Source: Quercus robur | Taxonomy: Eukaryota > Streptophyta > Magnoliopsida > Fagales > Fagaceae | Direction: 5' to 3' | Assembly (NCBI RefSeq): GCF_932294415.1 | Contig: NC_065538.1 | Span: forward strand, 17,397,656-17,461,655 | DNA length: 64,000 nt | Shown: positions 35,580 through 48,820 of the stretch, in pieces | Position numbering within the stretch: position 1 is the stretch's first letter | Layout of the letters: every line of letters begins with the position of its first letter | The notes under the pieces: generated by a model | Seen by the model: only the letters and a program-made list of their open reading frames with translations | Databases searched by the model: none | What the model was told of the DNA's origin: nothing | Translations under genes and position numbers: made by a program

Positions 35580-38500
35580 GTTTCATTAGCATTGACTGTG
35601 GCAGCGATGAAGATTACATTGACGAGGAAACTGGAATTCCTTACAAGTCAGATAAAGACTTGATAGATACTGGAATAGATACTTGGTGGATCATTTCTGA
35701 ATGTATGGGGATATGATATTGGCAGTAACAGTTCTGAAAATGCATTCAGGTGAGTCAGTTACACCATTCTGAGCTCAAAATAATTACTTCTTACAGAAGG
35801 AACTGCTTTCTGACACTGTATATTCCATCCTCATTAGGATGGCTTGCATATGAAGAATATTATTGGTTGCCTTTTATTTTAAGATAACTCTTACACCACT
35901 TAGGATTATCATATTTACTGTTATATGCTCTCAAACTTGTATGTTAAGATAAGTGAGCTCACCACCTTGCTGCATTTCATTAATTTTTTCCACGACAACA
36001 GTATTTTAACTTTGCAGTTTATGTTCATCAACTATAAAAGCACTTGAATGCGTATGCATATAAATAATATATCACGTTGTTCCAGTATCATCTTATTCTG
36101 GCAGTCTGAATTATTTATTTATTTTATTTCAATTAGGTATCCAAATGATGTCTATGATCGCATCTGGGGCCCTTTACTATTTGACAATTGGATTCCAATT
36201 GCCACAAACTCAACCGTTTATTCTTCGAGCAATGATAACCCTTATAACTTACCAGATTTAGTTTTGAAGACTGCTGTCAAAACACATAACGCTAGCACTC
36301 CCCTAAGCTTATACTTGAGTCCACCAGATTCTCTTTCAAAATATTATGTTTATTTTCACTTTGCTGAGATTGAGAAGCTTAAAGCTGCCCAGCAGAGGGA
36401 ATTGACAATTAATTTGAATGATGAATGCAATCTGATTGAATCTGTCAAACTTGATTATCTGAACCCGAGAACCATAGTCCAAAATGATCCACCAATTAGT
36501 GGAAAGCAGATTAGCTTTTCAATACAGGCAGCTAAGGGAACTAAGCTTCCTCCAATCCTCAATGCTCTTGAGGTTTTTCAGTCAATAGAGCTCCCAGATA
36601 AAACAAGTTCCATAGATGATGGTATGCTTTCTTCTCTTTTTTATCTTTCTTAAGAGGACAGATTACGCTCAGTTTGTTGCTAACTAATATAAAGAAGAGA
36701 TACTACAATTGCTGATACAACAAAACTTTAGAACATTGGTGATGGGTGTTTCAGTGGTTAAGAAGTGGGCCTTTTCTAATGGAACATTCTAGTTCAAGTT
36801 GCCATTAGCATATGCGATGATACTTCCTAAGCATAGGAAGGCTCAATATAGAGCTTTGCTCCATCAAGAAGTGTTTGCCAGATGAGTCTTTGTTTTTTCC
36901 AAAATAGAAAATGAAAAGTTTTATCAGAGCCACCGCACTTTTAGGCCATGTCAATAGTTTTGCATCCATCAATGAAATATGTGTTACTCCCATGCCATTT
37001 TAACTGTCCAATCCAAATTAGAATAGGATCACGCAATTTCATTAATTAACTGCAAAAGAAATTTTCAAATTATTTCATAGATTTGATGAAATGGCATGGT
37101 ATTATGACTTGCATTGTTGCTGACCACCTTAGAATTTGCAACTGTTGGTAGTTCACTTTGAACATCATATATGCTACATTTTGGCAATTATTTATTATAG
37201 TAAAGGCATAGGCGCTCAACTTCTGCAAACGTTGGATCTAGCTGTCACTTTTCATCTTTCTGTATGATTTTGTATTTTAAATTCACCTACCTTTCTCTCC
37301 CACTCTCTTTTTGAATTTAAAAAAAAAATTATATTTGAAGCTATCATGGACATCAAGAAAATGTACAATGTTACTAGAAACTGGCAAGGCGATCCATGTG
37401 TCCCAAGTGAATACTTATGGGATGGTTTGAACTGCAATGACAACCATCATCCAAGGATCATCTCATTGTAAGTGCACTTCCAAACCATCAAAACTTGTGT
37501 TGAAACGCTGTGAAATTTCAATCAATATATTGTCTAATGTGAAAAAATCCTCAACTTGTACACACATCAAATGGACCCTCATATTTACTGATATGATGAT
37601 GCATCATTTTAGGAAATGTGACAATGGAACAGACTCCTTTCTTATGCTATAAAAAAATGTTATGTCATTCCTTCTGATATTTGATTTATTCATTTCGACG
37701 GAATGCTCAAACACGTCACTTTCACAAAATGAGAATAACTTTGTTTGAATTGCAAATTATCTTTTAAAGAATGGTAACAATTTTTCCTTCTTTCATAATG
37801 ACAAGCAGGAACTTGAGCTCAAGCAATATGACAGGGGAGATTGCAATTTCATTCTTCAATCTCAAAGCAATGCAGTCCTTGTGAGTCTTAATCTGAATTG
37901 TGATTGATATTTATCTTTCAGTTGCTATAGAATAGTGATAGCTAGACACCAGCAGCCGGCAGGTCCAGTAACACCATCTGCTAGCTTGAGATTATGGATC
38001 CCTTAATTGCAGAAGGTGTTAATGCTCGGAGAGTGTATGTGTGGGATTTGATCCCAGGAATTTTTAACTGGAAAATGCTCTATGCAAGTCCTGCGGTTGA
38101 ACATTAGGTTGTCAAAAAATAAATAAAAAAATTGTTTAGCTTAACATCTGTGGATCTTGCTAACTCTTTTCCAGGGATTTGTCATACAATGACTTAACCG
38201 GGCCTCTGCCAGAATTTTTGGCACTACTACCGAATTTGAACACCTTGTAAGTTTTTGAGCATTGATCTTGGTATAGCAAACATAAATTCAAGGTAAGAAA
38301 ATTGAGGTGATCTGCATAATAATATCTTTGCAGTAATGTAAATGGGAACAAGCTCACAGGTTCAGTTCTTGAGGCTCTTCTGCAAAAGTTTAGGGATGGG
38401 AAATTAATCTTAAGGTTTGCTTAACTTCCTCCCTCCAACATTTTTATTTACTTAGTAACTCTAATTTCATTTTTTTACCTTCTCATGTTTTCTCTCTCTT

Positions 38501-41500
38501 TTCCAAATGCAAGAAAAAGTATACGTTGTTCACTGATATGTAAAATCAGATGTCTTCTATATTTCTGACATCAATTTGTATTGCATGATGGAAGCACCAT
38601 CTATCTATGTTTAATAACTTACCGGCTTATTACCTTGATGCATTTTATGCAAGTGTTGGCGAAAATCCAGATCTTTGTATGTCAGTTCCATGCAAGAGAA
38701 AAAAGAAAAAGGAATATGTTATTCCAATCATTGCATCGTCTATTGCAGCAGTCCTGGTTCTTCTGTTCATCTTTAGTGCTCTAGCTATCTGTAGAAGGAA
38801 AAGACAAGGAGGTACGTCTTTCTTTATTTTTTGGTTCAGTAATTGTTATCACAATTCACTGAAGTGAGGTTGTTTACAGGAGATGTAGCACCCAGTCCCA
38901 ACTAGTCCTATTTTTCCTGTGATACACCAAAGCTATTTAGACAGTTATGAAAATCAATTATAGAAATTGAATAGAAATGCTGAGAATATTATTAGTTTTC
39001 ACCAGTGGCGATTGCGACAAACCACACAATCAAGACAGAATATAATGCATTCGATAAAAATCCATCCATGTACCATTCAATATCTGAGTGGTAAATGTGC
39101 TCATTCTCTTCATGCAATGCACGTATATGAATCATGCTCGAGTCATGTTTCAGTTGTGCTTTACCTAACTTTATGATGTCAATGGGATGTATTTTTCTCA
39201 GGATTGCCATCCTGGGACTGTGGTGATACCCTTTTTTGCTCAACCAAAATGACAATATTAATTGCAGTATTAATCACATCCATGGGACCATGGGCAAGTT
39301 GGCAAGATTTCTAATAGTCATATGAGATCTCAAGATACACAAAAAAAAAGTAGTTAAAAAACAAATAAACAATTGACTATTTCTTTCACGACACCACCAA
39401 GTTCCTATACATACCACCACACACCAAGTCCGTACCTATATTCACCTAACATTGCCAAATAAATGATAACAATCCAGTCACTGAGCCACAGAGATTATTA
39501 ACCATGTCAACCCAATCTCTTGTGGTTTTGTAAAGGTCTTGTTCCAGTCATCTAAAATTCTTGGAATTCAGATTGAGAAGGCAATCAAATTTGGGCAGAT
39601 CACTTCATACAATCTTGAGCCCATGCTGACCATATAAATTTGGACAACTCTACCTTAAGCACAACACATAGATGAGCATGCAATCCAGGACCTCCTCTAG
39701 CTTTACCACTAACAAAATATTATGGAGAAACTGTAAATAAAGTCAGCTAAATGTAGCTGCAGATGGATTTGGTGGCACAAGCCCAAGAGTTTATTTTCAT
39801 TCTGTCTAGAATAGTGGACCCTAGATTTAATCCTCAAAAATGTTGTGTGAGATGAAATCGATTCGAGTACACAAACATGAGAGATTTAGAGCATAAAATC
39901 TACATATTCCCACGCAAGCCTTGAAATTTATTTAATAGATTTTGCATTTTACAATTGTGAAAATCTTCCTTGCAGTAGATATGGTCACCAAATCCAACAT
40001 CAAATCAAAGAATCAACATTATAGCTACTCAGAGGTTGTGAGCATAACTAATAACGTCAAAACCATCATTGGAGAAGGAGGATTTGGAAAAGTGTACCTT
40101 GGCAAACTGAGAGATGAAACTCAAGTTGCTGTTAAGTTGCTCTCTACTTCATCAAACCAAGGCTATAAGGAATTTCGAGCAGAGGTTAGATTGAACATAG
40201 CAGCCAATCTTTTTGACTACTTAAAAATGTTAATTTAATTTGAAATTAAGATTGCATGAGGCATGCAGCTAAAATACTTTCATTTGATTAAATTGGAGCA
40301 TTGGTTTGAAATAGGCACAACTCTTAATGATAGTCCATCATAGAAACTTGGTTTCTCTTGTTGGATACTGTGATGAGGGTGAAAAGAAGGCACTTATATA
40401 TGAGTACATGGCTAATGGCAATCTGCACCGGCATTTATCAGGTATTTACCATTTACCATTTGTGTCTGAAGGCTCTTCATCATATGACCCACAATAAGTT
40501 AACTTTGTGGCTTGGTCAAATTAAAAGCATGATTTAGTTTAGGGCAAGGCTCCATAACTGCACCTATAGTGCTAGCTAAGCATATTAGAATCTGTACAGT
40601 CTTTTCCGCGATTAGTTACCTTTGTCAAATCAAAAGAATGTTGGCTTCTAGTGAGAGCAGGGCACCTAACATGTGCTGCTCATACCAGATGCGTATCAAG
40701 TTTTTTCGAGTGGGTAGTCTCATTTTGCTTGATTTTATCATGAAATACAATGCATACTGCCTATGAAACTGTAACTATGTCCTGCCCCTTAGTGAAGAAC
40801 CTATGGTACTATCTAAGCATATTAGAATGTGGGCATGACAACTATCCAAAGGCCCAGGAAATATTTTCACGATACACCAATAAAAAGCATAAGAACAATA
40901 AAAACAAACCAGAAAGAGGAAATGTGAGGTACCACCAAGCCAATCTAAGCTTAATATATAAAAAAGTACAATTTCTATTTCATATAATTAGGATTAGGGA
41001 TGTGTAGTTTGACTAAAAACTCACAAATATTACTAATTTTCTCACAATATTGTGAAATCAGAGATATCTTTTATAACATCCCAACTTAAAGAGATAAACT
41101 GATAATGTTTTGGCTGCAGTGACAAACAGAAATGTCTTAACTTGGAATGAGAGACTTCATATTGCAGTGGATGCAGCACATGGTTTGTAAACAAATCAAT
41201 TACATGATTATTCATCTTCAATATTGTTGTATTTCAGTTATAAATATATTAAGAATAAGTTACCAATGGTATATTGGTGGAGTTGCAAGGTTGGAGTATC
41301 TACATAATAGTTGCAAGCCACCTATAATCCATAGAGATTTGAAACCTTCCAACATTTTATTAAATGAACACATGCAAGCCAAGATAGCTGATTTTGGTTT
41401 GTCTAGAGCCTTCACAACGGAAAATGACTCTCATGTGTCAACTCGCCCAGCTGGCACGTTGGGATACGTTGATCCTGCATAAGTTTTGAGACCTATTGAT

Positions 41501-42445
41501 TTGAAATTCATATATATAATTGGAGTTAAGGGTGAATTTAAGTGTCATGTATATATGTTCTAGTGGAATCTGCAACACACTAAGCCTGTTATCATAAAAT
41601 TTTCCACTAATTAAAAATATTTTCTGCCTTTAAAGATCAAACATTGATTTCCAAGTACCCAATGCATCCAAACACTATAAAATTCACAAATTTCAATTAA
41701 TTGAACAAAATTTCAAAACTTTGCAGTTTTTACAAGTACATAGTTTTATAATTTTGATGCACAGCTCACTTTCTTCACCGATAGGAGTTATATAAAGCAT
41801 CAGGGTACTATAATAATTTTGATGCACAACTCCCTTTCTTCACCAATGGGAGTGTTATATAGAGCATTAGGATGCTTATTTAAGGTCCAAGCAATCAATC
41901 ATTTAATCACTAAGTGCAACTACGATAGGATATAATGAAAGTAATAGCTAGCAGAATTAAATCAACCTATGAGTTTCTTGTATTTATCTATCCACATATG
42001 TTTTACATGCAGATTTCAAGCATCTGGAAACTTTAATAAGAAAAGCAATGTCTATAGCTTTGGGATTATTTTGTTTGAGCTAATCACAGGCCGCACTGCA
42101 ATAGTAAGAGGCCCTATGAAAAACAATCACATACTTGACTAGGTTAATCCTTTGATTGAAAGGGGTGATGTTCAAAACATTGTTGATCCAAGATTAGAAA
42201 GAGAATTCAACACCAGTTTTGCCTAGAAAGAAATAGAGATAGCAATGTCATGCATACCATCATATGCTATCCAAAGGCTAGACATGATTCATGTGTTGGC
42301 AGAACTTAAGGAATGTTTGGCTCTAGAGATGGCTCAAGAAAGAACTCAAAGGATGGCAATTGAGGGTAATTTAACAACTTCAAACATTCCGTTCAAAATG
42401 ACCCATTTGGAGTATGAATCAAATATTGTGCCTCATAGTAGGTAG
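35580..42445 (+). pseudogene. Copy B: malectin-like/LRR receptor kinase pseudogene
   Basis: Exons: 35580-35749 (first malectin exon, 374 bp shorter than in copy C, frame lost), 36137-36621 (second malectin exon, intact: YPNDVYDRIW to ELPDKTSSIDDG), 37335-37467 (WQGDPCVP hinge), LRR exons 37809-37880, 38175-38246 and 38334-38414, 38654-38811 (membrane segment, no stop), kinase exons 39979-40184 ([11 protein letters not shown]), 40315-40441, 41120-41182, 41289-41478 ([11 protein letters not shown]) and 42013-42445. Lesions: acceptor before 37335 is AT instead of AG; acceptor before 41289 is AA instead of AG; donor after 41478 is AT instead of GT; TAG at 42140-42142 and 42224-42226, both replacing Trp. 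SDVYSFG is SNVYSFG. No signal-peptide exon found. The family senses cell-surface signals; this copy cannot make a full receptor. Confidence 0.9.
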
Positions 42446-42573
42446 ATTTTTTTTGGGGGGGGGGGGGGGGGTGGGGGGGGGGGGGATATTTGGTAGTTTG
42501 GGGAGGGGGCATTAGAACCTAGACATCTTCACTAGAAAGCGTCAATTGAGCTATAAGGCTTATGGCCCCATCT
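42446..42573 (-). mobile_element. SINE inserted at the copy B stop codon
   Basis: Flanked by TAGGTAG at 42439-42445 and 42574-42580; copy A has a single TAGGTAG there. The minus strand has an A-box-like TATAGCTCAATTGACGC and a B-box-like TCTAGGTTCTAATGC. The T/G-rich left part corresponds to its tail and has expanded to a G-run at 42455-42484 in this copy only. Confidence 0.85.
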
Positions 42574-42580
42574 TAGGTAG

Positions 42581-43190
42581 TTATCAAACAAAGATTAGAA
42601 GTCAAGTGTTCTTTGTATGCAATATGATAAGTTTGCGAATGTAGAGAGAAATATCATAGATTGAATGTACCTTTGCTTTTAGAAGTTTTTATCCTCGACA
42701 AGCTTATTTTTAAGTTCTTTATTAATATAAAACTAGCATTATTCAAATCAAGTTCTTGTTCAAGTTTCCTATTGTGGATCATTTCATTCTTAGTTCATAC
42801 AAATTAGTTGTAAGGCCAGAAACTTGATTTTGTGAGTTATCTTTGAGAATCCATCTTTTTGACGCCCATATTAACTATCAATTTATAGTTTTTTTATATA
42901 TAAAAAAGTAGAGACTTGAACATTGTCTCATTGATTGATCAAGCAAAAATATACTCTGAATAATAATTTGGGTGAATTCCATGGCTTCTTCCCTTCAAAT
43001 TCATTGCCCCTATGGGCCTATGCCTTAAGCTGCCTAACAATCTTCTTTGCTAAAGTCATTTCTTATAATAATTATTCAGTTTCTCAAGAGTAAAAAATAT
43101 GGTATTTACCTTCTCTCTACAAAGAATCTAAATTTATGAAGAAATCTAGTTTTCTATTAATATTTACAATTGAGAGAATGAATCTTTACA
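42581..43190. other. Downstream flank of copy B, no gene
   Basis: The 3' flank follows copy C for about 70 bp (ATCAAACAAAGATTAGAAG), then becomes unique AT-rich sequence. Nothing else recognised. Confidence 0.5.
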
Positions 43191-43193
43191 GTC

Positions 43194-44950
43194 TAGGGGT
43201 ATACATGGGTTAGGTCAAATCGGGTTTAGGCAGTGGTGGCTCTAGGAATTTTTCTCAAGGTGGTCATTAAAAAACTTAAATTAAACAAAATTTAATAAAA
43301 TAAAATTTGAATATATTGATATCACAAAAAAAGTGCAAATACATAGATCTTTAAAATTCTATTCTACGAGTTTCATATTTTGAAATTGATGTATGATAGT
43401 TTCGTTATCAATTCTATCAACTACATCATTTTCAATGTATACAACTAAACAATCATTAAACTACTGATATCCCATCCAATTACGAACATCTCGCCTAATA
43501 AGTAACAATATAAACAAAAGACATCATCTTTTTTTTTAATGATCTATTCCAACCAATTTTTGTATTCTTTAAACTAATTAGTATTAAATCAACACAATGC
43601 TCCATTAATTTCTTTTTTAGGGAAATCATGGCCAAGAAGTTGACAAAAACCTCTTTGTAAATATGCTCTTCTTATTTCAACCTAATCAATAGGATGAAAA
43701 GATGAGACATTTTCTCATAGCCTATGATATGAAAGAAAATTATTAAAGTCAATACAGTTTTGCTTAGAATATTAATCTTACAATACAAGTGATTTCTTTA
43801 TAAGAAATTTATTCATAGTGCAAAATAATAAAGGGTAAACTATAAGTTCATTCAATATATTCAATTTAGGCATTCAACTGTTATATTAATCATATTCAAT
43901 AAAGTATTCAGGCATTACTTAATTTAGTGCATATGCATATGTACAAAATATATCACATAAATCCAACAGATTCAACTAGACTAAAATAAACACTAATAGA
44001 CTAGCCATTTGAAAAGGTGTGTCTTTTGAGAATACAATTTAAATACCACAATCAAACATTTGATTTGGGTTTTTAGGCTAAATTGTATTTGTTTGGGAAA
44101 TTTTTGAAAAGTGTTATGTTTGCAACATTTTTATAATAAATCATAGATGAGCTATTTTTACTAGTTCTAATTGAACCTACCACAAAAATCATTTTTTTGT
44201 CCACCAATAACAGCCAGTAACAACTTACTACTTAAGATTTATTTGTGAAATTATTGTGAAAATATTGTAAAAATTGCATTTTTTGAAATTCTTTGGTTCA
44301 ACCTTCAACGGACCAAAATTTTGGAGTGATCAAACTTTATTTTTAATGAACTCAAATTTTTATTTAGGGTGTTCAAGAATTTTTTTAGGGTAGTCAAGAT
44401 TTTTTTCTCGGATGGTCAACACCCATATTAATTTAAAATTCAAAAATTTTAAGGTATTAACAAAAAATAAAAATAAAAAAATCAATTCAGGGTGGTCATA
44501 TGACCACCCTGAGATGACCACCCTGAGTAACGTGTAGAGCTGCTAGTGGGTTTGGGCTCAATCTAGACCCGACCAAATCCTGTTGGGTAATAGAATGGGG
44601 GCCTGTCATTGACCAAAGAGCATCATCGGATCAAATCAAATCAGATTCAATCTAGTCAAGTCAGTTTCGATTGAAATGGAGAGAGGCAGAAAATCTTCAT
44701 CGGAGATCTTGAGATCTCCACCAATAGACAACAATGATTTTTGTCATAGACAATGGAGATCTTAACAGAGTTGATAGGGGTGATTAGATCAATTTGACCA
44801 ATTTTTTGAGAGTGAGACCCACCACTCAACCCGATGGAATTATTGAAGTTGCACATCCATTGTTAACCACCACTCTTATTGAATTGAATGGGTTTTGGAT
44901 CAGGCCACCACTAGTTAGATAGTTTGACCGAGTCAAGCAGGTCTAGGATA
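43194..44950. mobile_element. Older MITE interrupted by a hAT element
   Basis: Starts TAGGGGTATACATGGGTTAG, a common hAT-MITE end. It resumes after 44556 with GGGCTCAATCTAGACCCGAC and GGTCAGG-type motifs. The right boundary near 44950 is approximate. The younger hAT element at 43231-44548 sits inside it. Confidence 0.45.
43231..44548. mobile_element. Non-autonomous hAT element, second member
   Basis: Starts CAGTGGTGGCTCTAGGAATT and ends TAGAGCTGCTAGTG (inverted). Flanked by GGTTTAGG at 43223-43230 and GGTTTGGG at 44549-44556, 7 of 8 identical. Has the GGTGGTCATATGACCACC hairpin near the right end, as in the element at 5945-6950. No transposase. Confidence 0.8.
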
Positions 44951-45662
44951 GATGAATTATACTAAAGATACAAACTATTTTACAAAAAATTTTACAAACT
45001 ACTGATGTGATGAGTGATTATTGATAAATGAAAAAAGTGATATTAATTGTGGACCTAGATAAAAACCAATAAAATGTTGGTCACATCAATATTTTGTAAA
45101 AATATTGTAAAATAATTTATAACTGTAGCATTACTCGGGATAGATATGATCTCGTAACCCATTTCCTTCATTATTTAATGCCACATGTGTGAGTCTTGAT
45201 AACACAGCACCGTTTGGATAAGTGGCTGCGACATTTTCTTTTTTATTTTTTTGATAGAAAGGCAATAGAAATATATTGATATAGAATGAATATAGTTGTT
45301 TTTTTTTTTTAATTTTTATTTTTTATTTTTTTTTAAATAAAGTTCTTCTGGAGAGCGTCAGCATCTATCTCTTTCTGTTGGGTGGACTCCAGATTTCCTT
45401 TAATATTGGGCTTTACAAGGGGACGCCTATTGGATCCAAGCATATGAACCAATGCCAACAGTGACTTATTATTATAATTTTGTCTCGATTTCAAGAATTC
45501 ACTTGAATTAGCTGTTTCACGGCTGACATTTTATTTTCTAGATTTGACTATGTGTAAAGTATCAGTCAAAATTAGCTATAAAAAAAGTAATAAAAAAAAA
45601 AGCCACTCAATTAAAATTTTTAATAATTTAATATTTAATACTCATTTAGATTTATAATATTT

Positions 45663-45865
45663 AGCCTCCATTTGGATACCAATAAAAAATGAAAATTATT
45701 TTACTATTCAGCTTATTTTTGTTACTATTCATGGACCTTATTGCACTTTTTGGTACTATTCATAGCCCTACTGTATTATTTCAGCTAACTTTTACCTTTA
45801 TCTATAGTATTTTCAGTAATAAGTTTTCAATTTTATCAAAATAAGCTGTATCCAAACAGGCCCTT
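45663..45865. mobile_element. MITE (CCTCCATTTGGATAC / GTATCCAAACAGGCCC)
   Basis: Inverted ends with TACTATTCA repeats and ATAGTATTTTCAGTAATAAG inside. Noncoding. Its right part is included in the tandem duplication that follows. Confidence 0.65.
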
Positions 45866-46121
45866 AATTTTTTTTTAAAAAAATTATAATATTTAATTAA
45901 AACCATATAATAGACAAATTTCAAATTAAGGGGATAAAGTCGGGAGAGGGAGTATAACTTTTATCTTTATCTACAGTACTTTTAGTAATAAGTTTTTAAT
46001 TTTATCAAAATAAGCGATATCCAAACAAATCTTAATTTTTTTTTTAAATTATAATATTTAATTAAAACCATATAATAGACAAATTTCAAATTAAGGGGAC
46101 AAAGTCGGGAGAGGGAGTATA
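45786..46121 (+). repeat. Tandem duplication, two units of about 168 bp
   Basis: Unit 1 (45786-45954) and unit 2 (45955-46121) share TAACTTTTAYCTTTATCTA, TTTATCAAAATAAGC, AAACCATATAATAGACAAAT and GTCGGGAGAGGGAGTATA with few differences. Confidence 0.9.
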
Positions 46122-46474
46122 TGTATAGTAAGCTTAGGGCATCCAGTGTAGCCTTTCACACAAGTCACAACGAGCTTAGCGGCATCTTTTGAATTTATTT
46201 ATTCTTTTATATGAAATTTGATTATTATATAGGAAATAGGTTTTTGTAAGGTGAAAATATAATGTTAGTTACTAAAGTTTACCTGCTGAGTGCTTTTGGT
46301 CCTTGAACTTTCAAGTGAGTATTGTTGGTCCCTAGAGTTTATAAAATAAGCATTGTTAGTCCCTCCTTCAACTTTTGTTAGTGGAGTTGTAAGGACGAAA
46401 TGGGTAATTAGCCATAATTTCCTAACCATTTAGTTAGTAGGTCTGGTTCGCTAAGTATATTACTAAGTAACATC

Positions 46475-46700
46475 TCAAGTCTTAAAGACTCGATTTTGGA
46501 CCTATAAATCGAGTCTTTAAGACTCGGTTTTTATGTTTTGATCAAACCTAACGTGGCAAGAGGTCTACATGGACGCCACGTGGAAATCGAGTCTCTAAAA
46601 CTCGATTTCCCACGTGGCAATCTGGCTGTGACGTGGTTGAACCACGTGGAAGACTGAGAAACCGAGTCTTAGAGACTCAGTTTCAAATAGGGGTTTTTTT
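46475..46700. repeat. Left subterminal array of CGAGTCT...AGACTCG units
   Basis: Several short palindromic units (TCGAGTCTTTAAGACTCGG, TCGAGTCTCTAAAACTCGA) are separated by CACGTGG-rich spacers. An inverted counterpart lies at 50668-50935. Subterminal repeats of this kind are usual for MULEs and may bind transposase. Confidence 0.75.
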
Positions 46701-46729
46701 AAAATTAATGCCTCACTCTTAAAGTATCC

Positions 46730-47020
46730 ACTCTCTCACTCACCGTCTCTGTCACACAAACTAGACTAGTCTCACCCTCTCCCTCTCACACTTCAGCGCA
46801 TCTCTAACTCACTCTCTTCTCCCACTCCGTCAAACATTCATCACTTCGCCGATCACCCTCTTCTCTCACTCAGTCCATTTGACATTCATCACCTAGCACG
46901 AAAGATTTGATAAAGCACAACGAGGTGTACAGAGGTTTGAAAAAGTCTCCACTCTTACTCACAGAGCTTTGAGTTCCTCAATCTACGCGGTTTCTCAAAA
47001 CTAAAATAAAAGGTGAGTTG
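46730..47020 (+). other. Pyrimidine-rich, UTR-like stretch with splice donor
   Basis: CTCTCACTC-rich sequence, then AAAATAAAAG|GTGAGT near 47011. It resembles a captured 5' UTR exon followed by an intron. No coding frame is joined to it that I can identify. Confidence 0.35.
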
Positions 47021-47879
47021 CTTCAAAGTGTGTTTCACTTTCACCGTTTGGTTGCTGGGAAACAGTAGGAAAAATCAAAGAAACTTTGGTTTCAATTTGT
47101 TTTTTTTTTTCTATTTTGGTTTCTATTTTGAATTTCTAATAGAACTGTTAAAAAAGATCGAAGCTTTGTTGTTTTTTGAGATCGAATTATGTCTCTGGGT
47201 TTCTAGGTTTGTTTCTATTTGCTGTGGAATCGGATTATGTTTCTTGGTTTGTTTATATTTGATGAGGATTTAATTTGCTATACTGGGTTCAGTTGGGTTT
47301 GGGGAGTGAGTTTCAGAGAGTAAAGGGAGTGTAGGTATTGAATTTAAAGTTTTATGTTTCTATTTACTTGAAAATAATTGAAACCCATTATTTCTAAACC
47401 AATTTGCTATAGTTCAGTTGGGTTTGGGGAGTGAGGCTCAAAGTAAAGAAATTTATTTGGTGTTGACAATTTGAGAAATTGACCTGTTTTTTTTTTTTTT
47501 GGATTTAGGCTGGGATTGTTGGTGGAGGAGTTGGATTGGTGTCAAAGCATTGAAACGTTCATGGTCTAGCAATTATTTGTGCTACTTATGCTACAAATCT
47601 GGCCATTGTTACCGGTTGCTATTGTGGTAATAAAAATCTCTGCTTCATAAAACTTTCTGTCATGTGATTGTGTTGAAGTTTCAGTCCCTCACTTTGTTTG
47701 TTTAGTTCTTTTTTAGTTTTTTTTGTTCATTCATTAAGGCTATTTTGAAATCCCATGAAATTTCAATTGCTACATACAATTGTCTTCCACTTAGAGTTTA
47801 GTGTCATTATATTACATGGGAATCATCATCGTATACATTACAAATTAAAATGAAGTCATTTCGTATGTGTTTAGCAAAT

Positions 47880-48420
47880 CCTACATCATTAATTGTGATG
47901 GAGTTTACCATCCATTGCAAATCTGCAGATTTCTAGAATTAGGGAAGGGCCCTTGAATTGAATTCTGGCTTTCACATTCTTTCGAATGACAGCAACGAGC
48001 TGCTCCTCTGAGCTGACTTTATTCCCAAGCAGGATTGCATTTCTTTGCCTGTATACATGAAAAATCACAGCACTAAGCCCCAGCCTAGAAGACATAGCAA
48101 GCAAGCTCTTGCCTTTCCAATACATAACCACCCCATTTTGCTAGTCTATCCTTGGTAATTAATCTGTCCTACATAGGTAACCAACAAATGTGAGCCTGAA
48201 GAGGGATTCTTTGAAGGAATCAGACCAATTTCTGCCAAATAACCATTGGTGCTTTGATGGACTAGCTAGGGATAGACTACCCAAACAGGGGCTTTGTAGT
48301 GATACCCCCATTTGATGGCTACTTGGTGTGAAAATAGTGAATAGAAAAAGACACAACGTAAGATAAATTGTAGGCAAACCAATCACGCTTAGGAAAAAGA
48401 ATGCAAACACACCCTTTAAG
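47880..48420 (-). mobile_element. LINE fragment (zinc-binding RT region and C-terminal domain)
   Basis: Minus-strand translation gives DRLITKDRLAKWG (zf-RVT-like motif of plant L1 elements) in one frame, then KGKSLLAMSSRLGLSAVIFH and YRQRNAILLGNKV. Stops and frameshifts separate the pieces, so it is dead. Nested in the MULE. Confidence 0.7.
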
Positions 48421-48820
48421 ATTAAAATGAAGGGTTGAAATGTATTGAATTCAATGTTTATATTTCTATCATTTATTGAATACTTAGGCTATTGCAATAA
48501 TATTCATCGAAGGACTAAACCTCCTAAATTACCATTTCCTAGAAAGACTAGGACTCATAATAATTATTAATAATGGTTTTTCTTGGAACTCTTTGTTGGC
48601 TGCGTCAAGTAATACTAATGTCAATTTGAAGGCGGAGTAGGATGCTGAAGGAGGGGGGAAGTTATGTAGTACCAGAAGTACTAAAGCACGATACAAATCA
48701 TGTTATTTTGCCAGTATATCTGTCCAAGTGAGCTTGTTGCTGAAACCATTCCTTTTTAAGCACTCTTTGTAGCCTGTGGGTTATCATTTCTCTTCACACG
48801 CACATAAAAAGACTACAAGC

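Noticed and set aside
35580-42445. Copy B as a functional receptor kinase gene
   Set aside because: Deletion, three splice-site losses and two in-frame stops in separate exons rule out a full product.
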